Translations under genes and position numbers: made by a program
Origin: Clostridiales bacterium
GTDB taxonomy: Bacteria; Bacillota; Clostridia; Oscillospirales; QAMX01
DNA length: 5,799 bases
Assembly: GCA_012841675.1 (NCBI GenBank)
Contig: DUUG01000066.1
Location: 1-5,799, forward strand
Reading direction: 5' to 3'
Shown here: piece by piece, positions 1 through 5,583 of the stretch
Layout: every line of letters begins with the position of its first letter
How positions within the stretch are numbered: position 1 is the stretch's first letter
Notes under the pieces: generated by a model
The model's database searches: none
What the model was told of the DNA's origin: nothing
What the model saw: only the letters and a program-made list of their open reading frames with translations

Positions 1-257
1 AAATTTTCGTGCATGCCCGGGAAAATGCCATGTTTACGGAGATTCAAATCTCAGATACAGGCCCCGGCATTCCTAAGGCAGAGCAGAACCGCGTGTTTGA
101 CCGGTTTTTTAAGGGGAAAAACGCCTCCCCAAGTAGTGTGGGCATTGGGCTTGCCTTGGCAAAGCAAATCATCACCTCGCAAAACGGCACAGTTAAGGTG
201 TTAGACAGGCCGGGCGGCGCTTGTTTTGCCATCCGTTTCTATAAAGGGGTTATTTAG
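1..257 (+). CDS. Sensor histidine kinase, C-terminal ATP-binding domain (5' partial)
   Basis: This is the tail of a two-component sensor kinase. The reading frame is open from base 3 with no stop before TAG at 255-257, so the gene begins outside the window and about 84 codons remain. The visible part is the end of the HATPase_c (GHKL) fold: the G1 box ISDTGPGIP, the F box FDRFFKG, and the G2 box GIGLALAK, followed by the closing strand NGTVKVLDRPGG..FAIRFYK. These motifs bind ATP for autophosphorylation of a His that lies off-window. The G2 box reads GIGLALA rather than the common GTGLGLA, a variant I recall in Firmicutes kinases linked to ABC transporters. The GTG at base 9 is an internal codon, not a start. 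By family logic a response regulator gene should lie upstream, and the ABC operon just downstream is a plausible target. The protein identity is firm; the signal sensed is unknown. Confidence 0.93.
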   Translation, partial: IFVHARENAMFTEIQISDTGPGIPKAEQNRVFDRFFKGKNASPSSVGIGLALAKQIITSQNGTVKVLDRPGGACFAIRFYKGVI

Positions 258-280
258 CCTTCCGTTGGAAGGCTTTTTTA
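256..280 (+). terminator. Rho-independent terminator overlapping the kinase stop codon
   Basis: A perfect 8-base stem (AGCCTTCC at 256-263, GGAAGGCT at 267-274) with a GTT loop is followed by five more T residues (275-279). The last two bases of the kinase stop codon TAG (256-257) form the foot of the stem. It should end the kinase transcript, although a ribosome at the stop codon would cover the 5' arm. Confidence 0.85.
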
Positions 281-284
281 ATCC

Positions 285-306
285 TAAGTGACGAAACAGT
301 CACTTA
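285..306. repeat. 8-base perfect inverted repeat upstream of the ABC operon
   Basis: TAAGTGAC (285-292) and GTCACTTA (299-306) are perfect reverse complements separated by GAAACA. The right arm shares its GTCAC core with the first of three direct repeats that follow. It may be an added, oppositely oriented half-site for the same regulator, or a separate operator. No T run follows, so it is not a terminator. Confidence 0.5.
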
Positions 307-325
307 ACCGTCACGGTGCTGTCAT
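297..325 (+). promoter_or_regulatory. Triple direct repeat, PhoB/OmpR-family regulator box
   Basis: Three 7-base units, CAGTCAC (297-303), CCGTCAC (308-314) and CTGTCAT (319-325), repeat with exactly 11-base spacing, about one helical turn. Two adjacent units in this format match the general pattern of the enterobacterial pho box (CTGTCAT, four bases, CTGTCAC). Winged-helix response regulators of the PhoB/OmpR family bind as head-to-tail dimers to such repeats. The last unit ends 10 bases before the TATAAT at 336-341, the spacing I recall for E. coli phoA, where the box replaces the -35 element. The likely binder is the off-window partner of the kinase at 1-257; phosphate control is possible but not shown. 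Confidence 0.65.
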
Positions 326-335
326 CTTGCTTTTG

Positions 336-341
336 TATAAT
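336..341 (+). promoter_or_regulatory. -10 element of the ABC transporter operon promoter
   Basis: TATAAT is a perfect sigma-A type -10 element. The -35 position, about 17 bases upstream (313-318, ACGGTG), matches TTGACA poorly and lies within the direct repeats, which suggests activator dependence. Transcription would start near 347-350, giving a leader of about 35 bases before the ATG at 383. Confidence 0.75.
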
Positions 342-367
342 GGACCATGAATGAGAGTTTGTTTCCT

Positions 368-375
368 AAAGGAGG
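368..375 (+). promoter_or_regulatory. Ribosome binding site that sets the ABC ATPase start
   Basis: AAAGGAGG is a near-perfect Shine-Dalgarno sequence 7 bases before the ATG at 383. It rules out the in-frame upstream ATG at 347, which has no such site and lies at the predicted transcription start. Confidence 0.9.
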
Positions 376-382
376 AAATTTT

Positions 383-1066
383 ATGGAAATATTGCGGGCA
401 GAAAACCTGTCAAAAGTGTATGGAACGGGAGAAAACACCGTTCGCGCCTTGGACAACGTGTCCTTTTCCGTTTCCAAGGGCGAGTTTGTGGCCATTGTCG
501 GCCCGTCCGGTTCGGGGAAAAGCACGCTTTTGCATATTTTAGGCGGCGTGGATAAGCCCACTTCCGGCCGTGTGCTGGTGGACGGGTGCGATGTGTATGG
601 GCAGGACGATGAAAAGCTGGCCATTTTCAGACGCCGGCAGGTAGGGCTCATCTACCAGTTTTACAACTTAATTCCCGTTTTGAACGTGGTGGAAAACATC
701 ACTTTGCCCGTTTTGTTAGACGGTCGAAAAGTAAACAAAGAGTATTTGGAGGAGCTTTTGGCCACCCTGCGCTTAAACGGGCGGGAAAAGCACCTTCCCA
801 ACCAGCTTTCCGGCGGACAGCAGCAGCGGGTTTCTATCGGACGGGCGCTGATTAACTCGCCTGCTATTGTGCTGGCCGACGAGCCGACGGGCAACTTAGA
901 CAGCAAAAACAGCCAAGAAATTATTTCCCTTCTGCGGGCGTCCAACAAAAAGTACAATCAAACGGTGCTGATTATTACCCATGACGAGAACATTGCCCTG
1001 CAGGCCGGCCGCATTATTGCCATTGAAGACGGGAAAATCATCCGGGATGAGGTGACCGGACAGTGA
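383..1066 (+). CDS. ABC transporter ATP-binding protein, LolD/MacB type
   Basis: This 227-residue cytoplasmic ATPase powers the membrane protein encoded next to it. All nucleotide-binding motifs are present: Walker A GPSGSGKST (residues 40-48), Q-loop Gln92 in YQFYNLIP, signature LSGGQQQR (142-149), Walker B IVLADE (162-167), D-loop NLDS (171-174) and switch His200. The length and the YQFYNL and LSGGQQQRV forms are typical of the type VII (MacB/LolD/FtsE-like) group, which drives extrusion or mechanical work rather than import. The start at 383 is set by AAAGGAGG; starting at 347 would add 12 residues without a binding site. The stop overlaps the permease start (GTGA, 1063-1066), so the two are translationally coupled. 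A promoter with regulator repeats lies just upstream. Family assignment is secure; the substrate is not determinable. Bacitracin-type peptide resistance or lipoprotein and peptide efflux are both plausible. Confidence 0.95.
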   Translation: MEILRAENLSKVYGTGENTVRALDNVSFSVSKGEFVAIVGPSGSGKSTLLHILGGVDKPTSGRVLVDGCDVYGQDDEKLAIFRRRQVGLIYQFYNLIPVLNVVENITLPVLLDGRKVNKEYLEELLATLRLNGREKHLPNQLSGGQQQRVSIGRALINSPAIVLADEPTGNLDSKNSQEIISLLRASNKKYNQTVLIITHDENIALQAGRIIAIEDGKIIRDEVTGQ

Positions 1067-3738
1067 ACATATTGCACCGATACACGTTAAAAACCCTCCG
1101 GCAAAACAGGGTAAGAACATTAGTGACGATAATCGGCATTGTCCTTTCCGTTGCCATGCTGACAGCCGTTACCACATCCATTACAAGCCTGCAAAACTAT
1201 TTGCTTAAAATCATCATCCAAACAGACGGCGGGTGGCACGGGCGGATTATGGCGCTGGACAAAGCCGGGCAGGATTCCCTTACGGCAGAAGCGGGGGTTA
1301 CTAAAACGGCGTTTCTGCATTCTTTTGGCTATGCGGAGCTGGAAAATGTAAAAACCGGCGAGAAGCCTTATCTATTTATCGGCGGCATGAACGAGGCGTT
1401 TTCAGAGCTGCTGCCCATTTACTTGCTGGAGGGGCGGATGCCCCAAACGGAAGGAGAAATCCTTGTCCCTTCGCACCTAACGGTCTTACACCCCGAATTT
1501 TCCACAGGGAGCACGTTCTCCCTTCTGGTAGGGGAACGGGTTTACCAAGGGAAAACATTAGGCCAGCATGAGCCTTTGGTTTCCGAGGTAGACGGCGGTG
1601 AAACCATGGAAAACCGTCAGCTTATGATTTTTACCGTGGTCGGCACGTATCACAAGCCGTCTTTCGAGCGAAATAGCGCGCCGGGCTACACGGTTTTAAC
1701 CATAGCAGGCGATTCCGACCGCACGGCCGATGCGTATTTTACCATGGCAAAGCCCGGCGATGTGTATGGGCTTTTGAAGCAAAGCCCCTATGCAAGTTTC
1801 ACAAGTGCTGTGAACAGCGACTACATGCTGGTGTCGGGAGCCGAACAAAACGCCGGATACAAGTCTGTCTTGTACGGCATGGGCTCGATTTTGATTCTGA
1901 TTATCGTATTCGGCTCTGTGTCGCTTATATATAATTCCTTTTCCATTTCTCTAAGTGAACGAACTAGACAGTTCGGCCTTCTTTCCTCCGTGGGCGCTAC
2001 CAAGCGGCAGATGCGCAGGAGTGTTTTCTTCGAAGCGCTGTTTTTAAGCGGCATTGGAATTCCCCTGGGGATCGGCTCAGGCCTTTTAGGCATTGGTCTT
2101 ACCCTGCGTTTTTTAGAAAAGCCCTTTTTAGGCTTTATTAACCATCACGATTTGGCCGCGCCGGTAAAGCTTACTCTGTGGACATCCTGGGAAGCCCTTT
2201 TGATTGCGGCTGGGCTGGGACTTTTGACGGTTCTCTTGTCTGCGGCGATTCCTGCCCGGCGTGCCCTCAAGGTGCAAACTATCGAGGCCATCCGGCAGAC
2301 AAGAGATATTAAGCTTTCGGCCCGGAGGGTTAAAACCTCCCGGTTGACCATGTCCTTATTCGGCATTGAAGGCGTGCTGGCGTCTAAAAATTTTAAACGA
2401 AGCCGGAAGCAATACCGGGCAACGGTGATCTCTTTGTTTGTCAGCATCGTTTTGTTCATCTCTGCCAGCAGCTTTAGCAGTTATACCATGGCCAGCGCCG
2501 GGGATGTGATGGACAAGGCGGATTTTGACCTAAGCTACAACGTCGAATCAGGGCAGGCAAAAAAGAAAGAAGACATGGATAGGTTGTTTGCCGCTATGGC
2601 CGGCGTAAACGGTGTGACCCAAAGCGCTTATGCGTATGAATATATGGGGCAGATTGCCATCCCCAAAGAAGCGGTAAACCCGAAAGCGGACATGCAGAAT
2701 TTATTTTCCGAAGAAAACGGAAAGTTTTCTGTATTTGGCTACCTCGTTTTTATAGACGATGCGAGCTTTGCGGAATACCTACAACAAACGAAAAAAGATC
2801 CGGCTGTTTATCTAAATCCGGAAGTGCCTGTGGCTTTGGTGCTTGATTTTATGCGTTTTCGGGCGGCGGACGGCAGGTTCCGAACTTTTCATGTGTTGCA
2901 ATCCGGCGGGCTAACAGCGGAAGTGAAAGGCCGGCAAGATCCGGAAGGGTATACTTTGGAAGATGTACGCACAGAGGAAAATGGCGACGTTTTCTACATC
3001 TATGCATCCCTTGCCGACGGAAGCGAGTTAACACTTTCAGAAGAGGAGATATGGCATACTTTCCCGGTGCAACTTGGTGAGATAGTGCAGCAGCCGCCCT
3101 TTTCCGTGGAACCTAACTATTACGGGCTGACGCTTCTGTACCCGTACAGTGCTGCAGAGAAGGTTGTGGGCCAACTGGATTTTACAAGCGGAGCTATGCG
3201 CATGTATTTTAAAGCCGATAACCATAAGACCGTTTACAACGAAATGCTTACTCTGTTGGCAGGCAGCGGTTATAAAACCGGATATCTCTACAATTACGCC
3301 GGAAGCGTAGAATCCGTTCGAAGCGTTGTACTCGTTTTAAACGTGTTTTCCTACGGGTTTATTGCGCTTATCTCCTTAATCTCCATGGCCAACGTTTTTA
3401 ACACCATTTCCACCAATATCGGCCTTCGCCGGCGGGAATTTGCCATGCTCAAGAGCATCGGCGTGACCCAGCGGGGGTTCCGGCGGATGATGAACTTCGA
3501 ATGTATTCTTTACGGCTTCAAGGGGCTTGTTTACGGCATTCCCGCGGCACTGGGGCTTACGTATCTCATGTTTCAGTCCATGTCCGGCGGGTGGGAGGTT
3601 TCCTACTATGTACCTTGGGAGAGCATTCTGATTTCCGTGGGAAGCGTGTTTGCCGTTGTATTTGCCACTATGCTGTATGCCATGGGAAAAATTCGGAAGG
3701 ATAATCCTATTGATGCGTTAAAAAACGAAAATCTGTAA
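1063..3738 (+). CDS. ABC transporter permease with two FtsX domains (MacB-like, fused halves)
   Basis: This 891-residue membrane protein partners the ATPase. Hydrophobic segments suggest eight spans, at about residues 20-42, 270-292, 320-346, 374-397, 452-472, 755-780, 812-838 and 853-874. This makes two copies of the FtsX plan: one span, a large outside domain, then three spans. The outside domains cover roughly 43-268 and 473-754. The cytoplasmic coupling motif recurs as ERTRQFGLLSSVGATKRQ (299-316) and RRREFAMLKSIGVTQRG (789-805), and each half ends in a typical tail (PARRALKVQTIEAIR 397-411; NPIDALKNENL 881-891). One chain therefore supplies both halves that MacB or LolC/E provide as two subunits, and would pair with two ATPase copies. 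The 4+4 layout differs from BceB, which has ten spans and one large outside loop. The GTG start at 1063 overlaps the ATPase stop by 4 bases, with a GA-rich stretch near 1045-1054 as a possible binding site. Substrate unknown. Confidence 0.93.
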   Translation: MNILHRYTLKTLRQNRVRTLVTIIGIVLSVAMLTAVTTSITSLQNYLLKIIIQTDGGWHGRIMALDKAGQDSLTAEAGVTKTAFLHSFGYAELENVKTGEKPYLFIGGMNEAFSELLPIYLLEGRMPQTEGEILVPSHLTVLHPEFSTGSTFSLLVGERVYQGKTLGQHEPLVSEVDGGETMENRQLMIFTVVGTYHKPSFERNSAPGYTVLTIAGDSDRTADAYFTMAKPGDVYGLLKQSPYASFTSAVNSDYMLVSGAEQNAGYKSVLYGMGSILILIIVFGSVSLIYNSFSISLSERTRQFGLLSSVGATKRQMRRSVFFEALFLSGIGIPLGIGSGLLGIGLTLRFLEKPFLGFINHHDLAAPVKLTLWTSWEALLIAAGLGLLTVLLSAAIPARRALKVQTIEAIRQTRDIKLSARRVKTSRLTMSLFGIEGVLASKNFKRSRKQYRATVISLFVSIVLFISASSFSSYTMASAGDVMDKADFDLSYNVESGQAKKKEDMDRLFAAMAGVNGVTQSAYAYEYMGQIAIPKEAVNPKADMQNLFSEENGKFSVFGYLVFIDDASFAEYLQQTKKDPAVYLNPEVPVALVLDFMRFRAADGRFRTFHVLQSGGLTAEVKGRQDPEGYTLEDVRTEENGDVFYIYASLADGSELTLSEEEIWHTFPVQLGEIVQQPPFSVEPNYYGLTLLYPYSAAEKVVGQLDFTSGAMRMYFKADNHKTVYNEMLTLLAGSGYKTGYLYNYAGSVESVRSVVLVLNVFSYGFIALISLISMANVFNTISTNIGLRRREFAMLKSIGVTQRGFRRMMNFECILYGFKGLVYGIPAALGLTYLMFQSMSGGWEVSYYVPWESILISVGSVFAVVFATMLYAMGKIRKDNPIDALKNENL

Positions 3739-3739
3739 G

Positions 3740-3773
3740 CAAAAGGCGCTTTCCCAAAGGAAAGCGCCTTTTG
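3740..3773. terminator. Bidirectional terminator between convergent genes
   Basis: A perfect 15-base stem (3740-3754 with 3759-3773) closes on a CAAA loop two bases after the permease stop. Its foot is AAAA on one side and TTTT on the other, so each strand reads a short T run at the end. The minus-strand HAD gene stops 14 bases away at 3788. The hairpin can therefore end both convergent transcripts; the T run is somewhat better on the plus strand (TTTTGTTATATA). Confidence 0.9.
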
Positions 3774-3787
3774 TTATATAGTATGTA

Positions 3788-4564
3788 TCAAAACATAGAA
3801 TCCAAAATCTCAATTACATGCGCAACAGCGTGATCGTCTACCGAGCGGACGATCCGGTCGGCGACGGACTTTGCTTCGGGGCCGGAGTTTTCAGGAACAA
3901 AGCCGATGGCCGCGGCCTCCAGCATTTCCACGTCGTTATACCCGTCGCCCACAGCAAACACCTTTGCCATATCAATGCCCAAATGCTTGGCCAGCCAGCG
4001 CATGCCCGAGGCCTTGTTGACACCGCAGCGAACAACCTCTAAGTATCCGCCTGTGGTGGGGAAGAAGGAAATGCTGTTCCTGTGGTAGGCGGCTAGAAAC
4101 TTCTGCACGCCTGCAATATCAATGTGTTCTCCTTCGATGATCGCTTTGACCCAGGGGCGGCAGGCGTCCGCCGGGTCATTTACCTCGGTGTAAAACCCTT
4201 CCTCCCGGCGGATGGAAAAGGTTGTGTCGTCTATGGCGTGCATTTCAATGGCAACGTTTGGGAAAAAATCCCGCACGTCCCGAAGAGGGGCCAGCCCTTC
4301 GTCCCCAATTCCGCTTAAATGCAGAATGTCGCGGTTTTCCCAGTCTATCACCATGGATCCGTTGCCGAGAATGGCCGGGGCATTGAGCAGAGCCGGATCC
4401 GGATCAAAAATCCGGTGGGACCGGCCGGTGTTGATGGTGAACAAGCCGCCATTGGCCTTGTAGTAGGCAATGGCGTCGGAAACTTCCTTGGAGGGAACGA
4501 GCGAATGATCGACCAGCGTTCTGTCAAAATCGCTGGCCAATAGCGTACCAGAAAACTTACCCAT
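3788..4564 (-). CDS. HAD-superfamily phosphatase, Cof/IIB type (downstream paralogue, motif I variant)
   Basis: This 258-residue protein is probably a soluble cytoplasmic phosphatase acting on a small phosphorylated metabolite, as Cof-type HAD enzymes do. Motif I is DFDRT (residues 12-16), with nucleophile Asp12 and acid/base Asp14. Motif II is Thr46 in NTGR, motif III is Lys184, and motif IV is GDGYND (206-211). A C2-type cap lies between motifs II and III (roughly 80-180). Residue 15, Gly in most relatives and in the neighbouring copy, is Arg here (codon AGA, bases 4522-4520). One G-to-A change from the neighbour's GGA explains it. The gene is a tandem paralogue of 4682-5491, and the two are most alike from residue 130 onward. 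The ATG at 4564 follows AAAAGGA (4580-4574) by 9 bases. No convincing separate promoter is visible in the 117-base gap upstream, so it may depend on readthrough. The fold is certain; the substrate is unknown. Confidence 0.92.
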   Translation of the reverse strand: MGKFSGTLLASDFDRTLVDHSLVPSKEVSDAIAYYKANGGLFTINTGRSHRIFDPDPALLNAPAILGNGSMVIDWENRDILHLSGIGDEGLAPLRDVRDFFPNVAIEMHAIDDTTFSIRREEGFYTEVNDPADACRPWVKAIIEGEHIDIAGVQKFLAAYHRNSISFFPTTGGYLEVVRCGVNKASGMRWLAKHLGIDMAKVFAVGDGYNDVEMLEAAAIGFVPENSGPEAKSVADRIVRSVDDHAVAHVIEILDSMF

Positions 4565-4596
4565 GAATTACCGTCCTTTTTTCATTAGTGAGAGCA

Positions 4597-4620
4597 TTGC
4601 TTTTTAGGTATGCAAAGCAA
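4597..4620. repeat. Inverted repeat in the leader of the downstream HAD gene
   Basis: TTGCTTT (4597-4603) and AAAGCAA (4614-4620) are perfect reverse complements around a 10-base spacer. A second dyad, GCAT (4594-4597) with ATGC (4610-4613), overlaps it. This could be an operator or a leader hairpin for the HAD gene starting at 4564; it has no clear terminator T run. Confidence 0.35.
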
Positions 4621-4631
4621 CAGAAAAGGAA

Positions 4632-4651
4632 CCCGCCCCATACAAGGCGGG
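4632..4651 (-). terminator. Weak terminator after the upstream HAD gene
   Basis: A GC-only 6-base stem (CCCGCC 4632-4637, GGCGGG 4646-4651) with an 8-base loop lies 30 bases past the stop of the HAD gene at 4682. On the minus strand it is followed by TTCCTTTTCTG, an interrupted T run. Termination is probably partial, which would allow some readthrough into the second HAD gene. Confidence 0.6.
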
Positions 4652-4659
4652 CCCAAAAC

Positions 4660-4681
4660 GTATGTATAGAGTATGTATAGA
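4660..4681. repeat. Perfect 11-base tandem direct repeat
   Basis: GTATGTATAGA occurs twice back to back (4660-4670 and 4671-4681), immediately past the stop of the upstream HAD gene. A related GTATGTAT lies at 3781-3788, at the end of the downstream HAD gene, so the motif appears to mark the 3' end of both paralogues. Confidence 0.6.
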
Positions 4682-5491
4682 TTATTTGTAGATAGAGTCG
4701 AGAATTTCGATTACATGGACGATGGCGTCTTCCTCGTTGGAGCGAACAATATAATCGGCCTCGGCCTTGGAAAAGGCATCGCCGTTTTCCGGAACAAAGG
4801 CCAATGCCGCGGCACGGAGCATTTCCACATCGTTATACCCATCGCCTACGGCATACACATGGGCTTTGTCAACGCCCAATCGCCGCGCAAGCTTTAGCAA
4901 GGCACTTCCCTTGTCAACGCCGCACCGCATGACCTCCAAAAAACCGCCGGTGGTAGGCAGGAAAGAGATCTTGTTGTGGTAATAGGCGGCCAGAAACTTC
5001 TGAATGCCGGCTATTTCCTCCTTCTCGCCGCCGATCATGGCCTTTGCCCAGGGGCGCGGGGCGTCGGCCGGGTCGTCGATGATTGCAAAGGGGATGCCCT
5101 GACTGGTGAAATGGCGCTCTGACTTTTCGTTTAAGTGGATGGCGTATGTGGCGCCATAGGGGTACATTTCAATGGCAACACGCGGGAAAAAATCGCGGAT
5201 ATCACGCATGACGGCAAGGCCCTCATCTCCGATACCGTCGCAGAATACAACCTCGTTTCTGTGATAGTCATATGCCATGCCGCCATTGCAGAGGAGGACG
5301 GGGGCATTGACGGATTCGGGAAAAGAAAAAGGAAAGCCCTGATGGGTGCGGCCGGTACAAACGGTAAAGTACCCACCGTTTTGCATGTAGTAGGCAACAG
5401 CCTCTTGCACAGCGTTTGTCAATTTTTTGGAGGAGGGTACCAGCGTTCCGTCAAAATCACTGGCAATCAGAGTGCCTGTGAATTTGCCCAT
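4682..5491 (-). CDS. HAD-superfamily phosphatase, Cof/IIB type (upstream paralogue)
   Basis: This 269-residue cytoplasmic HAD phosphatase carries every catalytic motif in standard form: DFDGT (residues 12-16), Thr46 in CTGR, Lys194, and GDGYND (216-221) for magnesium. The cap between motifs II and III marks it as subclass IIB (Cof-like), whose members act on sugar phosphates, nucleotides or cofactor phosphates. It aligns almost end to end with the protein at 3788-4564, sharing SDFD, PADA.RPW, KFLAAY, PTTGG, LEV.RCGV, VGDGYNDVEML and IVRS blocks. It has about 10 extra residues near 120-140, in the cap. The ATG at 5491 is preferred over the in-frame GTG at 5500 because the binding site AAAGGAG (5506-5500) sits 8 bases before the ATG and overlaps the GTG. 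A promoter lies at 5555-5583 and a weak terminator at 4632-4651. Two such genes in tandem suggest a local duplication followed by change of substrate. The actual substrate is not visible. Confidence 0.94.
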   Translation of the reverse strand: MGKFTGTLIASDFDGTLVPSSKKLTNAVQEAVAYYMQNGGYFTVCTGRTHQGFPFSFPESVNAPVLLCNGGMAYDYHRNEVVFCDGIGDEGLAVMRDIRDFFPRVAIEMYPYGATYAIHLNEKSERHFTSQGIPFAIIDDPADAPRPWAKAMIGGEKEEIAGIQKFLAAYYHNKISFLPTTGGFLEVMRCGVDKGSALLKLARRLGVDKAHVYAVGDGYNDVEMLRAAALAFVPENGDAFSKAEADYIVRSNEEDAIVHVIEILDSIYK

Positions 5492-5499
5492 AGGAAACA

Positions 5500-5506
5500 C
5501 TCCTTT
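5500..5506 (-). promoter_or_regulatory. Ribosome binding site that sets the upstream HAD start
   Basis: AAAGGAG on the minus strand lies 8 bases before the ATG at 5491. Its last base is the G of an in-frame GTG at 5500, so that GTG cannot be the start. Confidence 0.85.
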
Positions 5507-5524
5507 CTATCCTTAGTATAAGGG

Positions 5525-5543
5525 TGCAAATGGTAACTTTGCA
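5525..5543. repeat. Inverted repeat in the leader of the upstream HAD gene
   Basis: TGCAAA (5525-5530) and TTTGCA (5538-5543) are perfect reverse complements around a 7-base spacer, just downstream of the predicted transcription start near 5548. The placement would suit a repressor operator. The downstream HAD leader also holds a TTTGCA (4616-4611, minus strand), so both paralogues may share an element. Confidence 0.35.
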
Positions 5544-5554
5544 ATATACAATTT

Positions 5555-5583
5555 ATTATAGCATCTTAAGCCGGCCTATGCAA
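5555..5583 (-). promoter_or_regulatory. Promoter of the upstream HAD phosphatase gene
   Basis: On the minus strand TTGCAT (5583-5578) and a perfect TATAAT (5560-5555) are separated by 17 bases, the ideal sigma-A spacing. The -35 matches TTGACA at only its first three bases. It overlaps the last codons and stop of the gene ending at 5576. The predicted transcript leader is about 57 bases. Confidence 0.65.

Noticed and set aside
9..11. GTG at base 9 as the start of a small 82-residue protein
   Set aside because: The frame is open to the window edge and the protein begins in the middle of a histidine kinase ATP-binding domain.
327..332. TTGCTT as the -35 element of the ABC promoter
   Set aside because: It is only 3 bases from the TATAAT, far too close for a -35.
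347..382. In-frame ATG at 347 as the start of the ABC ATPase
   Set aside because: It lies at the predicted transcription start, has no ribosome binding site and adds 12 non-family residues; ATG 383 has AAAGGAGG at ideal spacing.
3818..4543. Several plus-strand open frames opposite the downstream HAD gene
   Set aside because: All are short shadows of a well-supported coding frame, without ribosome binding sites.
5135..5521. 128-codon plus-strand open frame opposite the upstream HAD gene
   Set aside because: It is antisense to a gene with all HAD motifs, lacks a binding site, and its product has no recognisable features.
5566..5577. GCCGGC palindrome before the upstream HAD gene as a terminator for the gene ending at 5576
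   Set aside because: The match is a short palindrome with no loop and no T run; it lies in the promoter spacer.
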